From: Arcanobacterium_A hippocoleae
GTDB taxonomy: Bacteria; Actinomycetota; Actinomycetes; Actinomycetales; Actinomycetaceae
Direction of reading: 5' to 3'
DNA length: 64,000 bases
NCBI RefSeq assembly: GCF_031456295.1
Contig: NZ_JAVDUJ010000001.1
Coordinates: forward strand, 744,001 to 808,000
The notes under the pieces were generated by a model. That model did no database searches. It worked only from the letters and a program-made list of their open reading frames with translations, and had not been told where the DNA came from. Shown here one piece after another: positions 53,582 to 63,100 of this stretch. The translations under genes were made by a program, and so were the position numbers. How positions within the stretch are numbered: the stretch's first letter is position 1; every line of letters begins with the position of its first letter.

Positions 53582-54451
53582 TCAGATTTTACTCACGACG
53601 GCTCCGACCAAATCCGGCACCAACCGCAATACTTTCCACCCTTGTGGCAGTCTAATCTGTTCTGGGGCAATATCTTGCGTGATACAAAGCAAGGTTGGCC
53701 CTGCACCAGAAATACAGATCTTCCCGCCGAAAGCAGTGATTTGCTCAGAAATCTCAGCGAATCCAGGAATCAGCGTTTCCCGATATGGCTGATGCAGCCG
53801 ATCAGCAAGTGCCACACGCAGTAAATCAGCGTCACCATCAGCCAAAGCACGCAAAAGCAACGCCGCATGTGACACATTATAAACAGCATCAGCAAGCTCC
53901 ACTTTCCGGGGCAACACGGCACGAGCTTCCGCGGTTGCAAGCGGAAAATCAGGGATAAAAACCAGGAATTCCCAGCTCTCATGAAGTTGATAATTACGCG
54001 TGATCGGCATTCCCGAATCGTCCACTAAAGATGCCGTCAATCCACCGTAGAATGCTGGAGCAAGATTATCTGGATGCCCTTCGATCCGGTTAGTGATCTC
54101 AAGCAATTGGCATAGCGAAAGCTGGTTTCCAGACATCGCATTCGCCCCCAACGCACCAGCAACCAGCATCGCCGCAGAAGACCCTAAACCACGCGAAAAC
54201 GGGATCTCTTCACGCGCCGAAATGCGCACGCCGGCTACGGGTTCGCCCAAGTATGCAAATGTTGCACGAAATGCCTGATAAATCAGATTATCTTCAGTAG
54301 CGTACTCCGGCTTGTACCCAACCCATTCGAGTTGTTTCTCTGACGGCTCGAAAGTAACCGTATTTGCCAGACTCAAGGCGCAGCCAAAACTATCGAATCC
54401 TGGACCAAGATTGGCAGTTGTTGCAGGTACACGAACTTGCATCACGCTCAT
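53582..54451 (-). CDS. thrB: Homoserine kinase
   Basis: 289-residue GHMP-family kinase that phosphorylates homoserine on the way to threonine. VRVPATTANLGPGFDSFGCALS at the N-terminus, the ATP loop RGLGSSAAMLVAGALGANA (about 89-107), and the C-terminal GGKICISGAGPTLLCI motif are all present. AAGGAG sits 5 nt before the ATG. It lies 38 bp after thrC on the same strand, and hom-lysC-asd run divergently. Confidence 0.95.
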   Translation of the reverse strand: MSVMQVRVPATTANLGPGFDSFGCALSLANTVTFEPSEKQLEWVGYKPEYATEDNLIYQAFRATFAYLGEPVAGVRISAREEIPFSRGLGSSAAMLVAGALGANAMSGNQLSLCQLLEITNRIEGHPDNLAPAFYGGLTASLVDDSGMPITRNYQLHESWEFLVFIPDFPLATAEARAVLPRKVELADAVYNVSHAALLLRALADGDADLLRVALADRLHQPYRETLIPGFAEISEQITAFGGKICISGAGPTLLCITQDIAPEQIRLPQGWKVLRLVPDLVGAVVSKI

Positions 54452-54489
54452 GAACGCTCCTTAGTTTTATTCTTCACAAGCTCCCGCAG

Positions 54490-56121
54490 TTATTTACACT
54501 GACGGCAGCTCAGCTCCCCAAATGCCGCCGCACGCATTTGCGCAGTCTGAATCACCGCAGGATGCAATTCAGTACATTCTTGCAGTCGGGCAAGATTTTG
54601 TGGCACCGGCACATTCGTATACTCATGTAATTGATCCAGTAACGCGAAATCATCACCTTGCGGGATCTGCCCAAGCGCCTCAAGCACTGCACGCGGGAAC
54701 TTATATGGTGCCGCAGTAGCAAGCACCACCATTACACGTTTTCTTTGCGCGCCTTGCTCAGTTTGCACATCAGCTACTGCATCGTTCGCGGCGAGTTCCT
54801 GCCAATAATCCTGTGCCACCTTCCACCCGGCAGCAGTATGCGGATCGCATAAATATCCGTCACGTTCCCACACCTGCCGAATCGTCTCACCGGCTTGTCT
54901 ATCGTCACAATAGCCAGCCCAGAAATGTTCATGCAATTCACTAAGTTGCTGCGCCGAAAGTTGGTAATACCCCATTTGGCGTAAATCATTCATCCACGCC
55001 TGCACTTGCGCGGGGTCTTCACACAAGAAGTACAACATCCGTTCCAGATTTGAAGAAACCAAAATATCCATTGATGGCGAGATCGTCTTTTTTAATTCGC
55101 GCCGACGATCATATACGCCAGTACGGAAAAAATCAGTAAGCACATTATTTGCATTAGACGCACAAAGCAGCTTCCCCACCGGCAACCCTAAACGCTTTGC
55201 CAAATAACCAGCAAGAATATCACCAAAATTCCCTGTTGGAACTGAAAAATCTACCCGCTCCCCCAACTCGATCCGCCCAGCTTGCAGCAAATCCCGATAA
55301 GCGGCGAAATAATACATGATCTGTGGAATCAACCGACCAATATTGATCGAATTCGCCGAGGAAAGCTTACATTCCCGCAATGCATAATTATCCGCAGTAG
55401 CTGCTTGTGTACTGGATACAGCCTGCATTCCCGCAGCAGCTTTCACATTTGTGCCCGCATTTCCATCACTCGCACCATGATCAGCATTGACGGCATTCAC
55501 ACCATCTCGCACATCGGCAAAAATCTGTTTTACACCCGTTTGCGCATCATCAAAATTTCCTTTAATCCCGTAAACATGCACATTTTTACCAGTTTGCGTA
55601 ACCATCTGCGCTCGCTGAATTTGCGATACTCCACCGTCAGGATAAAACACACAAATTTCAGTACCAGGCACATCAGCGAAACCCTCCATCGCAGCTTTTC
55701 CGGTATCTCCCGACGTTGCCGTCAATACCAGCGTACGGCTCGTTTCACCAGCTTCCTGCTTCGCAGCTACAAGTAACTGCGGCAACACCGAAAGTGCGAC
55801 ATCCTTGAATGCTGAAGTCGGACCGCGAAAGAGCTCAAGCACTGCAAAATCACCCACAGACACAGTAGGCGTAAGCACATCAGATTCAAATTTCCCGGCA
55901 TACGCCCGCTCAACAAGAGCTTCCATTTGCGGTAAATTCGGAAAGAAAGCTGCCAGAAGTTTTGCCGAGATCTCCATGCTCGAAAGCTGCAAGCAGGCTT
56001 GCCAATCAAATTCAGGGATGGCAGCAGGCACAAATAACCCACCATCTTGCGCAAGCCCGTCAATAATTGCTCTCATATCAGTGGCTTGCAAATCCCGGTT
56101 TCGTGTAGAGTGATAGCGCAT
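54490..56121 (-). CDS. thrC: Threonine synthase
   Basis: 543-residue PLP enzyme converting phosphohomoserine to threonine. MRYHSTRN start, the PLP lysine in FRGPTSAFKDVAL (about Lys106), TATSGDTGKAAMEGF (phosphate-binding), VSVGD, NFGDILAGYLAKRLGLPV and SSANSINIGRLIPQI. Between GIKGNFDDAQTGVKQIFADV and the SSANSIN motif there is an extra stretch of about 35-40 residues (about 206-247), Ala/Asn/Thr/Gly-rich, absent from E. coli-type enzymes. It is upstream of thrB in the same unit and preceded by a structured leader. Confidence 0.94.
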   Translation of the reverse strand: MRYHSTRNRDLQATDMRAIIDGLAQDGGLFVPAAIPEFDWQACLQLSSMEISAKLLAAFFPNLPQMEALVERAYAGKFESDVLTPTVSVGDFAVLELFRGPTSAFKDVALSVLPQLLVAAKQEAGETSRTLVLTATSGDTGKAAMEGFADVPGTEICVFYPDGGVSQIQRAQMVTQTGKNVHVYGIKGNFDDAQTGVKQIFADVRDGVNAVNADHGASDGNAGTNVKAAAGMQAVSSTQAATADNYALRECKLSSANSINIGRLIPQIMYYFAAYRDLLQAGRIELGERVDFSVPTGNFGDILAGYLAKRLGLPVGKLLCASNANNVLTDFFRTGVYDRRRELKKTISPSMDILVSSNLERMLYFLCEDPAQVQAWMNDLRQMGYYQLSAQQLSELHEHFWAGYCDDRQAGETIRQVWERDGYLCDPHTAAGWKVAQDYWQELAANDAVADVQTEQGAQRKRVMVVLATAAPYKFPRAVLEALGQIPQGDDFALLDQLHEYTNVPVPQNLARLQECTELHPAVIQTAQMRAAAFGELSCRQCK

Positions 56122-56140
56122 TTGTTGGTCTTTCTACTAT

Positions 56141-56224
56141 TCTGGAAAAATTTTCAGGTGCTTTTCGCCACCCACATCGGACTGTGCATCCCACAATATG
56201 ACTGCATTGTGGGAGAAAGCACCT
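56141..56224 (-). promoter_or_regulatory. Structured leader with terminator-like hairpin upstream of thrC
   Basis: On the minus strand an outer stem AGGTGCTTT (56224-56216) with AAAGCACCT (56164-56156) encloses an inner stem CCCACAAT (of 56213-56206/56197-56190), then GAAAATTTTTCC follows. It ends about 20 nt before the thrC SD. This could be an attenuator responding to threonine or isoleucine, but no Thr-rich leader peptide is visible. The rest of the 384 bp to hom shows no gene. Confidence 0.55.
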
Positions 56225-56505
56225 CCGCGGAAACTTTTCGCTACGATGTAAAATATCGTATCCGATAATCGGCTAATTGGCTTTCACCGTTGATATTTTG
56301 AGCATCGCCGAAGCGTGAATCAGTGCACGCCAGGCTTTCCAAGAGAAGGTAAGCTTTTGGCGAGCAAAGATCAGATCAGCAGGCTGGCGCTCCTTTTTAA
56401 GAACCGCGCTGAATGCAGTAAGTACGAAAGTGGTCACCGGTCTTGCATCCGAAAATCGGCAACGAAATCAGATTCGGAATCAGAGTCAGAAAAGGAGCTC
56501 GATCA

Positions 56506-57666
56506 GTGAAAATAGGCTTACTCGGATTTGGCACGGTCGGCGAAGGCGTCTATCAACTCGCGCAAACACATCCTGAGCTGGAAATCGTCACAGTTTTCCG
56601 CCGAAAAGACGGAGAAATTCCGGGGTGTACCGTCACTCATGATTTTTCACAGATCCTCAACGATCCCGAAATCGATACCGTCGTTGAGGTGATTGGCGGA
56701 ATCGAGCATGCCAGCGAATACGTGCTGGCAGCCTTGCGCGCTGGAAAGAATGTAGTGACGGCAAACAAAGCGCTCCTTGCAGCCAAATACGATGAATTGC
56801 TTGCCGCTGCAAAAACGAGCGGTGCAAAGTTTCGTGCCTCAGCGGCAGTAGGCGGCTCGATCGGTTGGCTCGCAAATTTAGAGCGTGCAAAACGAATCCA
56901 AGAAATCGATCATATTCACGGAATCTTCAACGGCACATGCAATTATATGCTCGACTTAATGACGCGCCAACAACTCGACTACCAGCAAGTATTACGCCAG
57001 GCACAAGATCTCGGCTATGCTGAAGCGGATCCGTCTGCAGATGTAGATGGCCTCGACACAGCTGCAAAACTCACTATTTCAGCAAATATCGCTTTCGGAA
57101 TTTCGCTCCATCACGAATCTGTGCCGGTGAGCGGAATCAGCCAAATCAACTCTGCGGACATCACTACTTTCACCGAACGCGGTTACGTCTGCAAGCTTCT
57201 GGGTACCGCAGATAAGTTTGCCGACCGCATTGAAGCATACGTGCAGCCAACCCTGGTGCGCAGCTCAGATGCGACAGCAGCAGTGCATACGAATTACAAT
57301 CTTGCCGAATTTTCCGGAAGCGCCACCGGCACACAAAGTTTTGGCGGTCAAGGTGCCGGACGCTACCCAACCGCCTATAACGTACTCCAAGATTTATGCG
57401 ATCTCCTCGCAGGCAAAAGTTTTCATACCGATACTGTGCCACAATCTGAAGTAACAGCCGAAAACTCCACACAGTTGCACTACTACCTACGTGGAGATTC
57501 CACCGATTTAGCAGATTGGCCGGCAGCTGAAATCAGCGCGCATTGGGATCAGGGGATCCTCACCACTGCGCAGCCCGTGGCAAAAATGCACCAATGGCTG
57601 AAAGCGCACCGCGAAGTTTTCGCCGCCGCACTCCCCCGCGATTTCCAAGTTCACGAAATGAAATGA
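56506..57666 (+). CDS. hom: Homoserine dehydrogenase lacking an ACT domain
   Basis: 386 residues from the GTG at 56506 with AAGGAG 9 nt upstream; the frame continues upstream without support. Reduces aspartate semialdehyde to homoserine. Rossmann loop GLLGFGTVGEGVY (3-15), VVTANKALLAA, the catalytic signature GIFNGTCNYMLDLM and DPSADVDGLDTAAKLTI. It ends shortly after the dehydrogenase domain, so the C-terminal ACT regulatory domain present in most actinobacterial Hom (about 430-445 residues) is missing. Divergent from thrC. lysC begins 7 bp after it. Confidence 0.93.
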   Translation: MKIGLLGFGTVGEGVYQLAQTHPELEIVTVFRRKDGEIPGCTVTHDFSQILNDPEIDTVVEVIGGIEHASEYVLAALRAGKNVVTANKALLAAKYDELLAAAKTSGAKFRASAAVGGSIGWLANLERAKRIQEIDHIHGIFNGTCNYMLDLMTRQQLDYQQVLRQAQDLGYAEADPSADVDGLDTAAKLTISANIAFGISLHHESVPVSGISQINSADITTFTERGYVCKLLGTADKFADRIEAYVQPTLVRSSDATAAVHTNYNLAEFSGSATGTQSFGGQGAGRYPTAYNVLQDLCDLLAGKSFHTDTVPQSEVTAENSTQLHYYLRGDSTDLADWPAAEISAHWDQGILTTAQPVAKMHQWLKAHREVFAAALPRDFQVHEMK

Positions 57667-57673
57667 GAGCACT

Positions 57674-58984
57674 ATGAAAGTCTTAAAATTCGGCGGCAGC
57701 TCAATGGCTGATGCAGCGCAATACCGCAAAGTTAAAGAAATCGTTGCTGCAGATCCAGGACGCCAGGTAGTCGTAGTATCCGCCCCCGGTAAACGTTTCC
57801 CTGATGATCATAAAATCACTGATTTACTTTATCTCTGTAATGCACATATCAAATATGGAGTAGACTGCACTCCAGTTTTTCAAATCATCCAAGATCGTTT
57901 TCTCGGGATCCGTGATGAACTTGGGCTTGAAGTCGAGCTCGAAGCAGAATTTGCACAATTCAAAACAGATCTCGAAGCGAAAAAGCTTTCAGAAGATGAG
58001 ATCGTCTCGCGCGGCGAATATTTCTCCGCAAAACTGCTGGCCGCATATCTTGGATTCGCATTTCTTGACGCCACCAAATGGGTGCGATTCAAATTTGACG
58101 GAAATGTGAATCAGCAGGCAACCTATGAAGCATTGCAGGATAAAATCCAGCTTCCGGGTATTGTAATCCCAGGTTTTTATGGCACTATGCCAGACGGTCG
58201 GATCAAAACCTTTTCCCGTGGCGGATCTGATATCACCGGCGCACTGGCAGCAGCAGCTTTCAGTGCGGACGTTTACGAAAACTGGACTGACGTCTCCGGA
58301 ATCCTCATGGCAGATCCGCGCATTATCGATGATCCGCGAACGATCCCATTCATCACATATGCGGAACTACGTCAATTAAGTTTCTTTGGCGCGCAGGTAC
58401 TGCATGAGCACACTATTTTCCCGGTACGGGAAAAAGGGATTCCAATCAATATCCGCAATACGAACAATCCACAGCATCCGGGGACGATGATCCAAGACGA
58501 TTTCGATCTACGCGAAAATCAGCTCTTCCTTACCGGCATCACCGGAAAGCAAGATTTCACAATCGTCTCGCTGGAGAAAAATGGGATGAGTAATGAGGTT
58601 GGCACATGCCGCAAAATTCTTTCCGTTTTTGAAGATTACAATGTACCTGTTGAATACATCACTAATGGCATCGATTCAGTTTCATTTGCAATTCCTTCAG
58701 AAGCGATTGCGAAAAACCTGTACGCCGTGATGAATGAGATTCGCAAAGCAGTTTCCCCTGATGCACTCAACGTTCATGAACGTATTGCCGTCATCGGAAT
58801 CGTCGGGCGCAATATGGCTTCCCGCCCAGGCACATCAGGGCAAATCTTTGCCGCCCTCGGAAAAGCCGGGATCAACATCCGCATGATCACTCAAGGCCCC
58901 GACGAAATGAACATCATTCTCGGTATTGATAATCGCGATTTCAAATCCACTATTTCTTTGCTATACGCCAGCTTCGTAAACTAA
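57674..58984 (+). CDS. lysC: Aspartate kinase (monofunctional, two ACT domains)
   Basis: 436 residues; first step of the aspartate family. MKVLKFGGSSMADAAQYRKV (substrate loop KFGGSS, 5-10), VVVSAPGKRFPDDHKITDLL, the ISRGE-like VSRGEYFSAKLLAA and FSRGGSDITGALAAAA. C-terminal ACT tandem from about 295 (FTIVSLEKNGMSNEVG ... AVIGIVGRNMASRPGTSGQI). The pattern is closer to the firmicute/Bacteroides long-insert form than to the usual actinobacterial LysC (about 420 residues, start like MALVVQKYGGSS). With Hom lacking ACT, this is the pathway's visible allosteric control point. Confidence 0.92.
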   Translation: MKVLKFGGSSMADAAQYRKVKEIVAADPGRQVVVVSAPGKRFPDDHKITDLLYLCNAHIKYGVDCTPVFQIIQDRFLGIRDELGLEVELEAEFAQFKTDLEAKKLSEDEIVSRGEYFSAKLLAAYLGFAFLDATKWVRFKFDGNVNQQATYEALQDKIQLPGIVIPGFYGTMPDGRIKTFSRGGSDITGALAAAAFSADVYENWTDVSGILMADPRIIDDPRTIPFITYAELRQLSFFGAQVLHEHTIFPVREKGIPINIRNTNNPQHPGTMIQDDFDLRENQLFLTGITGKQDFTIVSLEKNGMSNEVGTCRKILSVFEDYNVPVEYITNGIDSVSFAIPSEAIAKNLYAVMNEIRKAVSPDALNVHERIAVIGIVGRNMASRPGTSGQIFAALGKAGINIRMITQGPDEMNIILGIDNRDFKSTISLLYASFVN

Positions 58985-59028
58985 CAGATCCGAACCATTA
59001 CCACTGAAATAATTAAAACTAGGAGAAT

Positions 59029-60033
59029 ATGATGCAGCAATACACCGTTGCGATTCTTGGCGTCACCGGTGCTGTCGGCCAGGAAATGTTAAATATTTTG
59101 GATGAACGCAATTTCCCGGTCGGCACGCTGATCCCGCTTGCCAGTGCACGTTCTGCAGGAAAAACAGTAACCTTCCAAGGAAAGCAGGTCGCAATCCAAG
59201 AAGCTACCGAGAGCTCTTTTGACGGCGTAGATATTGTGCTGGGCGCTGCAGAAAATGATATCGCGCAGCATTTTGCACCAGCGATCGTACGTGCTGGAGC
59301 GGTTTTTGTGGATAATTCCTCAGCTTTCCGACTTGATCCGGATGTGCCGTTGATTGTGCCAGAAGTAAATGCACAAGATGTACTCACCCATAAAGGCATT
59401 ATTGCTAATCCGAATTGCTCAACGATTATTGCCGTCACAGCCGTGAATGCGCTTAACTCCATCGCGAAAATCAAGACGATGACGGCGTCCACTTATCAAG
59501 CCGTCTCAGGGGCTGGAGCTGGCGGACCAATTGAACTAGCTGCCGAAATAAGCTCCATCGAAAAGGGGGAAGTCTATCCACCAGAAGTATTCACACATCA
59601 AATTGCCTACAATCTGATCCCGCAAATTGGTGGCGAACAATACGCAGGGTACACCTCAGAAGAAATGAAGATGCAAAATGAGGGCCGTAAAATCATGCAC
59701 CTGCCTGAGCTGAAAGTTTCATGCACTTGCGTGCGCGTGCCGGTAGTCCGGAGTCATTCAATTTCGATCACTTGCACTTTCGACAGCCCGGTATCAGTAG
59801 CAGCAGCGCAAGCAGCAATTGCAAATGCGCCCGGCTGTAAACTCGTAGACGATCTTGCGCATCATGAATATCCGATGCCGCTTGATACTTCCGGGCAAGA
59901 TACCGTCTATGTCGGCAGGATTCGCCCTGATCTGACAAATGAAAATGGTTTATGCCTGTGGTGTTGTGGCGATCAGGTACGCAAAGGTGCAGCTACAAAC
60001 GCCGTACAAATTGCAGAGCTCGTAATTGCTTGA
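59029..60033 (+). CDS. asd: Aspartate-semialdehyde dehydrogenase
   Basis: 334 residues (or 333 from the second ATG). NADPH-dependent reduction of aspartyl phosphate. AILGVTGAVGQEMLNILDER (NADP loop), FVDNSSAFRLDPDVPLIVPEVN, catalytic Cys in IANPNCSTI (about 126-134), VSGAGAGGPIELAAE, and the catalytic His region VPVVRSHSISI. AGGAGA lies just before the ATG. Third gene of hom-lysC-asd. Confidence 0.95.
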   Translation: MMQQYTVAILGVTGAVGQEMLNILDERNFPVGTLIPLASARSAGKTVTFQGKQVAIQEATESSFDGVDIVLGAAENDIAQHFAPAIVRAGAVFVDNSSAFRLDPDVPLIVPEVNAQDVLTHKGIIANPNCSTIIAVTAVNALNSIAKIKTMTASTYQAVSGAGAGGPIELAAEISSIEKGEVYPPEVFTHQIAYNLIPQIGGEQYAGYTSEEMKMQNEGRKIMHLPELKVSCTCVRVPVVRSHSISITCTFDSPVSVAAAQAAIANAPGCKLVDDLAHHEYPMPLDTSGQDTVYVGRIRPDLTNENGLCLWCCGDQVRKGAATNAVQIAELVIA

Positions 60034-60135
60034 GAAAAGCAGCGCAGAATGAGATTTCTTTCTATCTGACAGTTTTGATTCGGATCTGCTGCAGACGCGG
60101 GAAAAGTTTCTGTACAACTATAAAATCCAGAAAAT

Positions 60136-60185
60136 ATCATGGTGACCAGTTGCAAGATTTCACAACTGGTCACCATGATTTTCAA
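60136..60185. terminator. Bidirectional terminator between asd and putA
   Basis: ATCATGGTGACCAGTTG (60136-60152) pairs perfectly over 17 bp with CAACTGGTCACCATGAT (60163-60179), then TTTTC on plus. The genes converge here. Confidence 0.85.
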
Positions 60186-60199
60186 AACACTACCACTAC

Positions 60200-63100
60200 T
60201 TAGATTTGAACTAGCTTCCCAAGCGGTGTTGGATTCCCAAAACGATGGTTCGTAAAGGATACGGCTTGTTCGTGAACGAATGGAAGTAAATCAACTCGGG
60301 CATTCAGTGTCACTTCCCCATACCAAATCGCCACGTCAGCTGCATATTCATGCGGAATCGCTGCAGCCAGCTTGCCATAGTCTCCACCAATGAGCCGGAT
60401 CCGCCCGTCATACCCGGCATCACGCGCCCAGCGAGCCATTGCGCGATTAAATTCTTCATCCGTTTCAAGCTTCACCCTCACACCACATTCGTGCAGATAT
60501 GCAAGCACATCATCTTCCAAATCTGTACGAGCAGAGATACTTACCTGTGAACCAAGTTCAAGTGCGCCTGCGGTCAAAGCTACCAGCTGCCAGGAATCTT
60601 CCCCATCAGCCAAACGCACCAGCACTGGCAGCGGTTGATAACGCAATACATTGCGTTCGACTACGAGCCCGGAAGGATCATGCCCAACTGCAAATTCTTG
60701 CGTGATCGCCTGCTCCGCTGAAGAGAGGAAATCGGTCAAGAAGCGCCCATTTTCCAGATTTCCCGAAATCTTTCCAGCTGCGATGAGCTGCTTTCTAGTG
60801 AGCGGAATCGGGAGCGTTGGAATATTTTCATTCCGTTCAAAGGATCCAAGACCGTAGAGATATGAAGGCCCGCCCGCCTTCGTCCCAGCACCCACTGCTG
60901 AACGCTTCCAGCCACCAAATGGCTGACGACGCACGATCGCACCAGTAATCCCCCGGTTGATATACGCATTACCTGCAGCTACATGTGTAAGCCAGTAGTT
61001 GATCTCCGCAGCATCGAGCGAATGGATTCCCGCTGTCAGCCCAAACTCTGTCGCATTTTGCAGTTCTACGGCTTCTTCAAGTGTTTCTGCCGTCATCACA
61101 CCAAGTATCGGACCAAAGTATTCTGTGAGATGGTATGCACTACCCGGCTTTACACCAACGCGCACGCCCGGACTCCACAGCTTCCCCGATTCGTCAAGCT
61201 GACGCGGCTTGAGCGCCCAGTTTTCACCTTCTTCGAGCTCGGTCAGCCCACGCAAAAGCTTGCCTTTTGCCGACTCTACCAATGGCCCCATTTGCGTCTC
61301 TAAATCCCACGGATAGCCTACGTGTAGCGATTTCACGCCGTCAAGTAACTGATTCCGGAAACGTTTCGACTTTGCCACTGACCCGACAAGAATTACCGTC
61401 GAACAAGCAGAGCACTTCTGCCCAGCATGACCAAAGGCTGAATTGATCACATCCTTTGCAGCCAAATCAAGATCCGCATGTGGCGTGACGATAATCGAAT
61501 CCTTGCCAGAAGTTTCAGCCAGCACGCCGAGTTCCGGACGCCAACTCTTAAAGAGTTTCGCCGTCTCGATCGAACCAGTGAGAATCACACGATCAACCTT
61601 TGGATGACGAATCAACTCCTCCCCAAGCGAACGCTCATCTAAAGCGATAAGCCGCAAAACTTCACGAGGCACACCAGCATCCCACATTAGCTTCGCCAAA
61701 TATGCGCCGGTACGCGCCGAAAGTGACGCTGGCTTAAAAATCACTGACGCACCCGAAGCGAGTGCAGCAAGCACACCGCCTGCCGGAATTGCCATTGGGA
61801 AATTCCACGGCGGAGTAACAGCAATCACCCGAGATGGCTTGTATACTGCTCCGTCCAATTGCGCAAGCGCCTTGGCCTGTTCAGCATAGTAATGCGCAAA
61901 ATCGCATGCTTCAGAGACTTCCACATCACCTTGATCAATTGTCTTTCCAGCCTCAGATCCAGCTACTTCAATCAGCTCACCGCGATGTTTTGCCAGTTCA
62001 ATCCCCACCTGGTGGATGATTTGTGCCCGCTCTGCCGCTGGTCGCGCAGCCCATTGCGTGGCAGCTGCAGCCGCGCTGTCGATAATTTCAGCCAGTTTCG
62101 CTTTCGTCTCCACATGCGCTGCAGTGATCTCAGCTAGCCCCAGCTGTGATCCTTGCATCCGGCCAGCAATTTCCCGCGCCCATTGCAGATTCGCTGGTAG
62201 TGACGGATCCGAATCCGGCGTATTTTGAAATTCCCAATCACCAAATTCGTTTGTGACGATCTCCTTGATTTCTGCTTCGGTTTCAGTTTGCCGGTTTTGT
62301 TTTCGATTTGGCCCAGTTTCATCATCAAAAGCATGCGCACATGCTGCAAGGAACCGATTTTCTTCACGCTGCAATAGCGCTTCACTTTCCGAAATCTCGA
62401 AAATTGACGACATGAAATTCGCCGGCAATGCATTTTCTTCAAGGCGCCGCACCAAATATGCGATCGCCACATCATATTCTTCTGGATTCACTACCGGAAC
62501 ATAAAAGAGCAAGTGCCCCGTATCCTGCTTTACCGCCTGCGCTTGCGGAGCAGCCATACCGGCAAGCATTTCAAATTCAATTTGGTTTGAGCCATCAAAC
62601 AATCCGCGTTCTTGCGCCAATTCATAGGCAAATCCGGCAGTAAATAGATTCATCCCAGCCACACCGATATTTACATTACGCAGATGCTCTGGGCGAAGTG
62701 CATATTCGAGTACGCGAACATAGTTTGCATCGGTATGCTCCTTGGAAGGTTCGGTCACGAGCTCCCAGCCGTGCGTTACCGCCTGCACACGTTCCATCGA
62801 AAGATTCGCACCTTTGACTACGCGCACCTTGATCGGCGCACCACCGTCCGCAACACGCTCTGCTGCCCATGCTTGTAGGTGTTCCATCGCTGGCAACGCA
62901 TCTGGCAAATATGCCTGCAATACGATTCCGGCACGCAAATGTTTAAATTCGGGGCGTTCCAAAATCCGCTTAAACACATCTATCGTCATGTGTAAATCGT
63001 GATATTCTTCCATATCCAGGTTGATGAATTTCTTTGGAGAATACGAATTCGCCCGGGAATATAGCGGCAAAAGCGCTGCTACTGCGTTATCCACTGCTTC

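Noticed and set aside
56225..56300. Short ORF MLKISTVKAN as a threonine leader peptide for thrC
   Set aside because: Only one Thr, no SD, and it lies upstream of the likely promoter; not enough to call an attenuator peptide.
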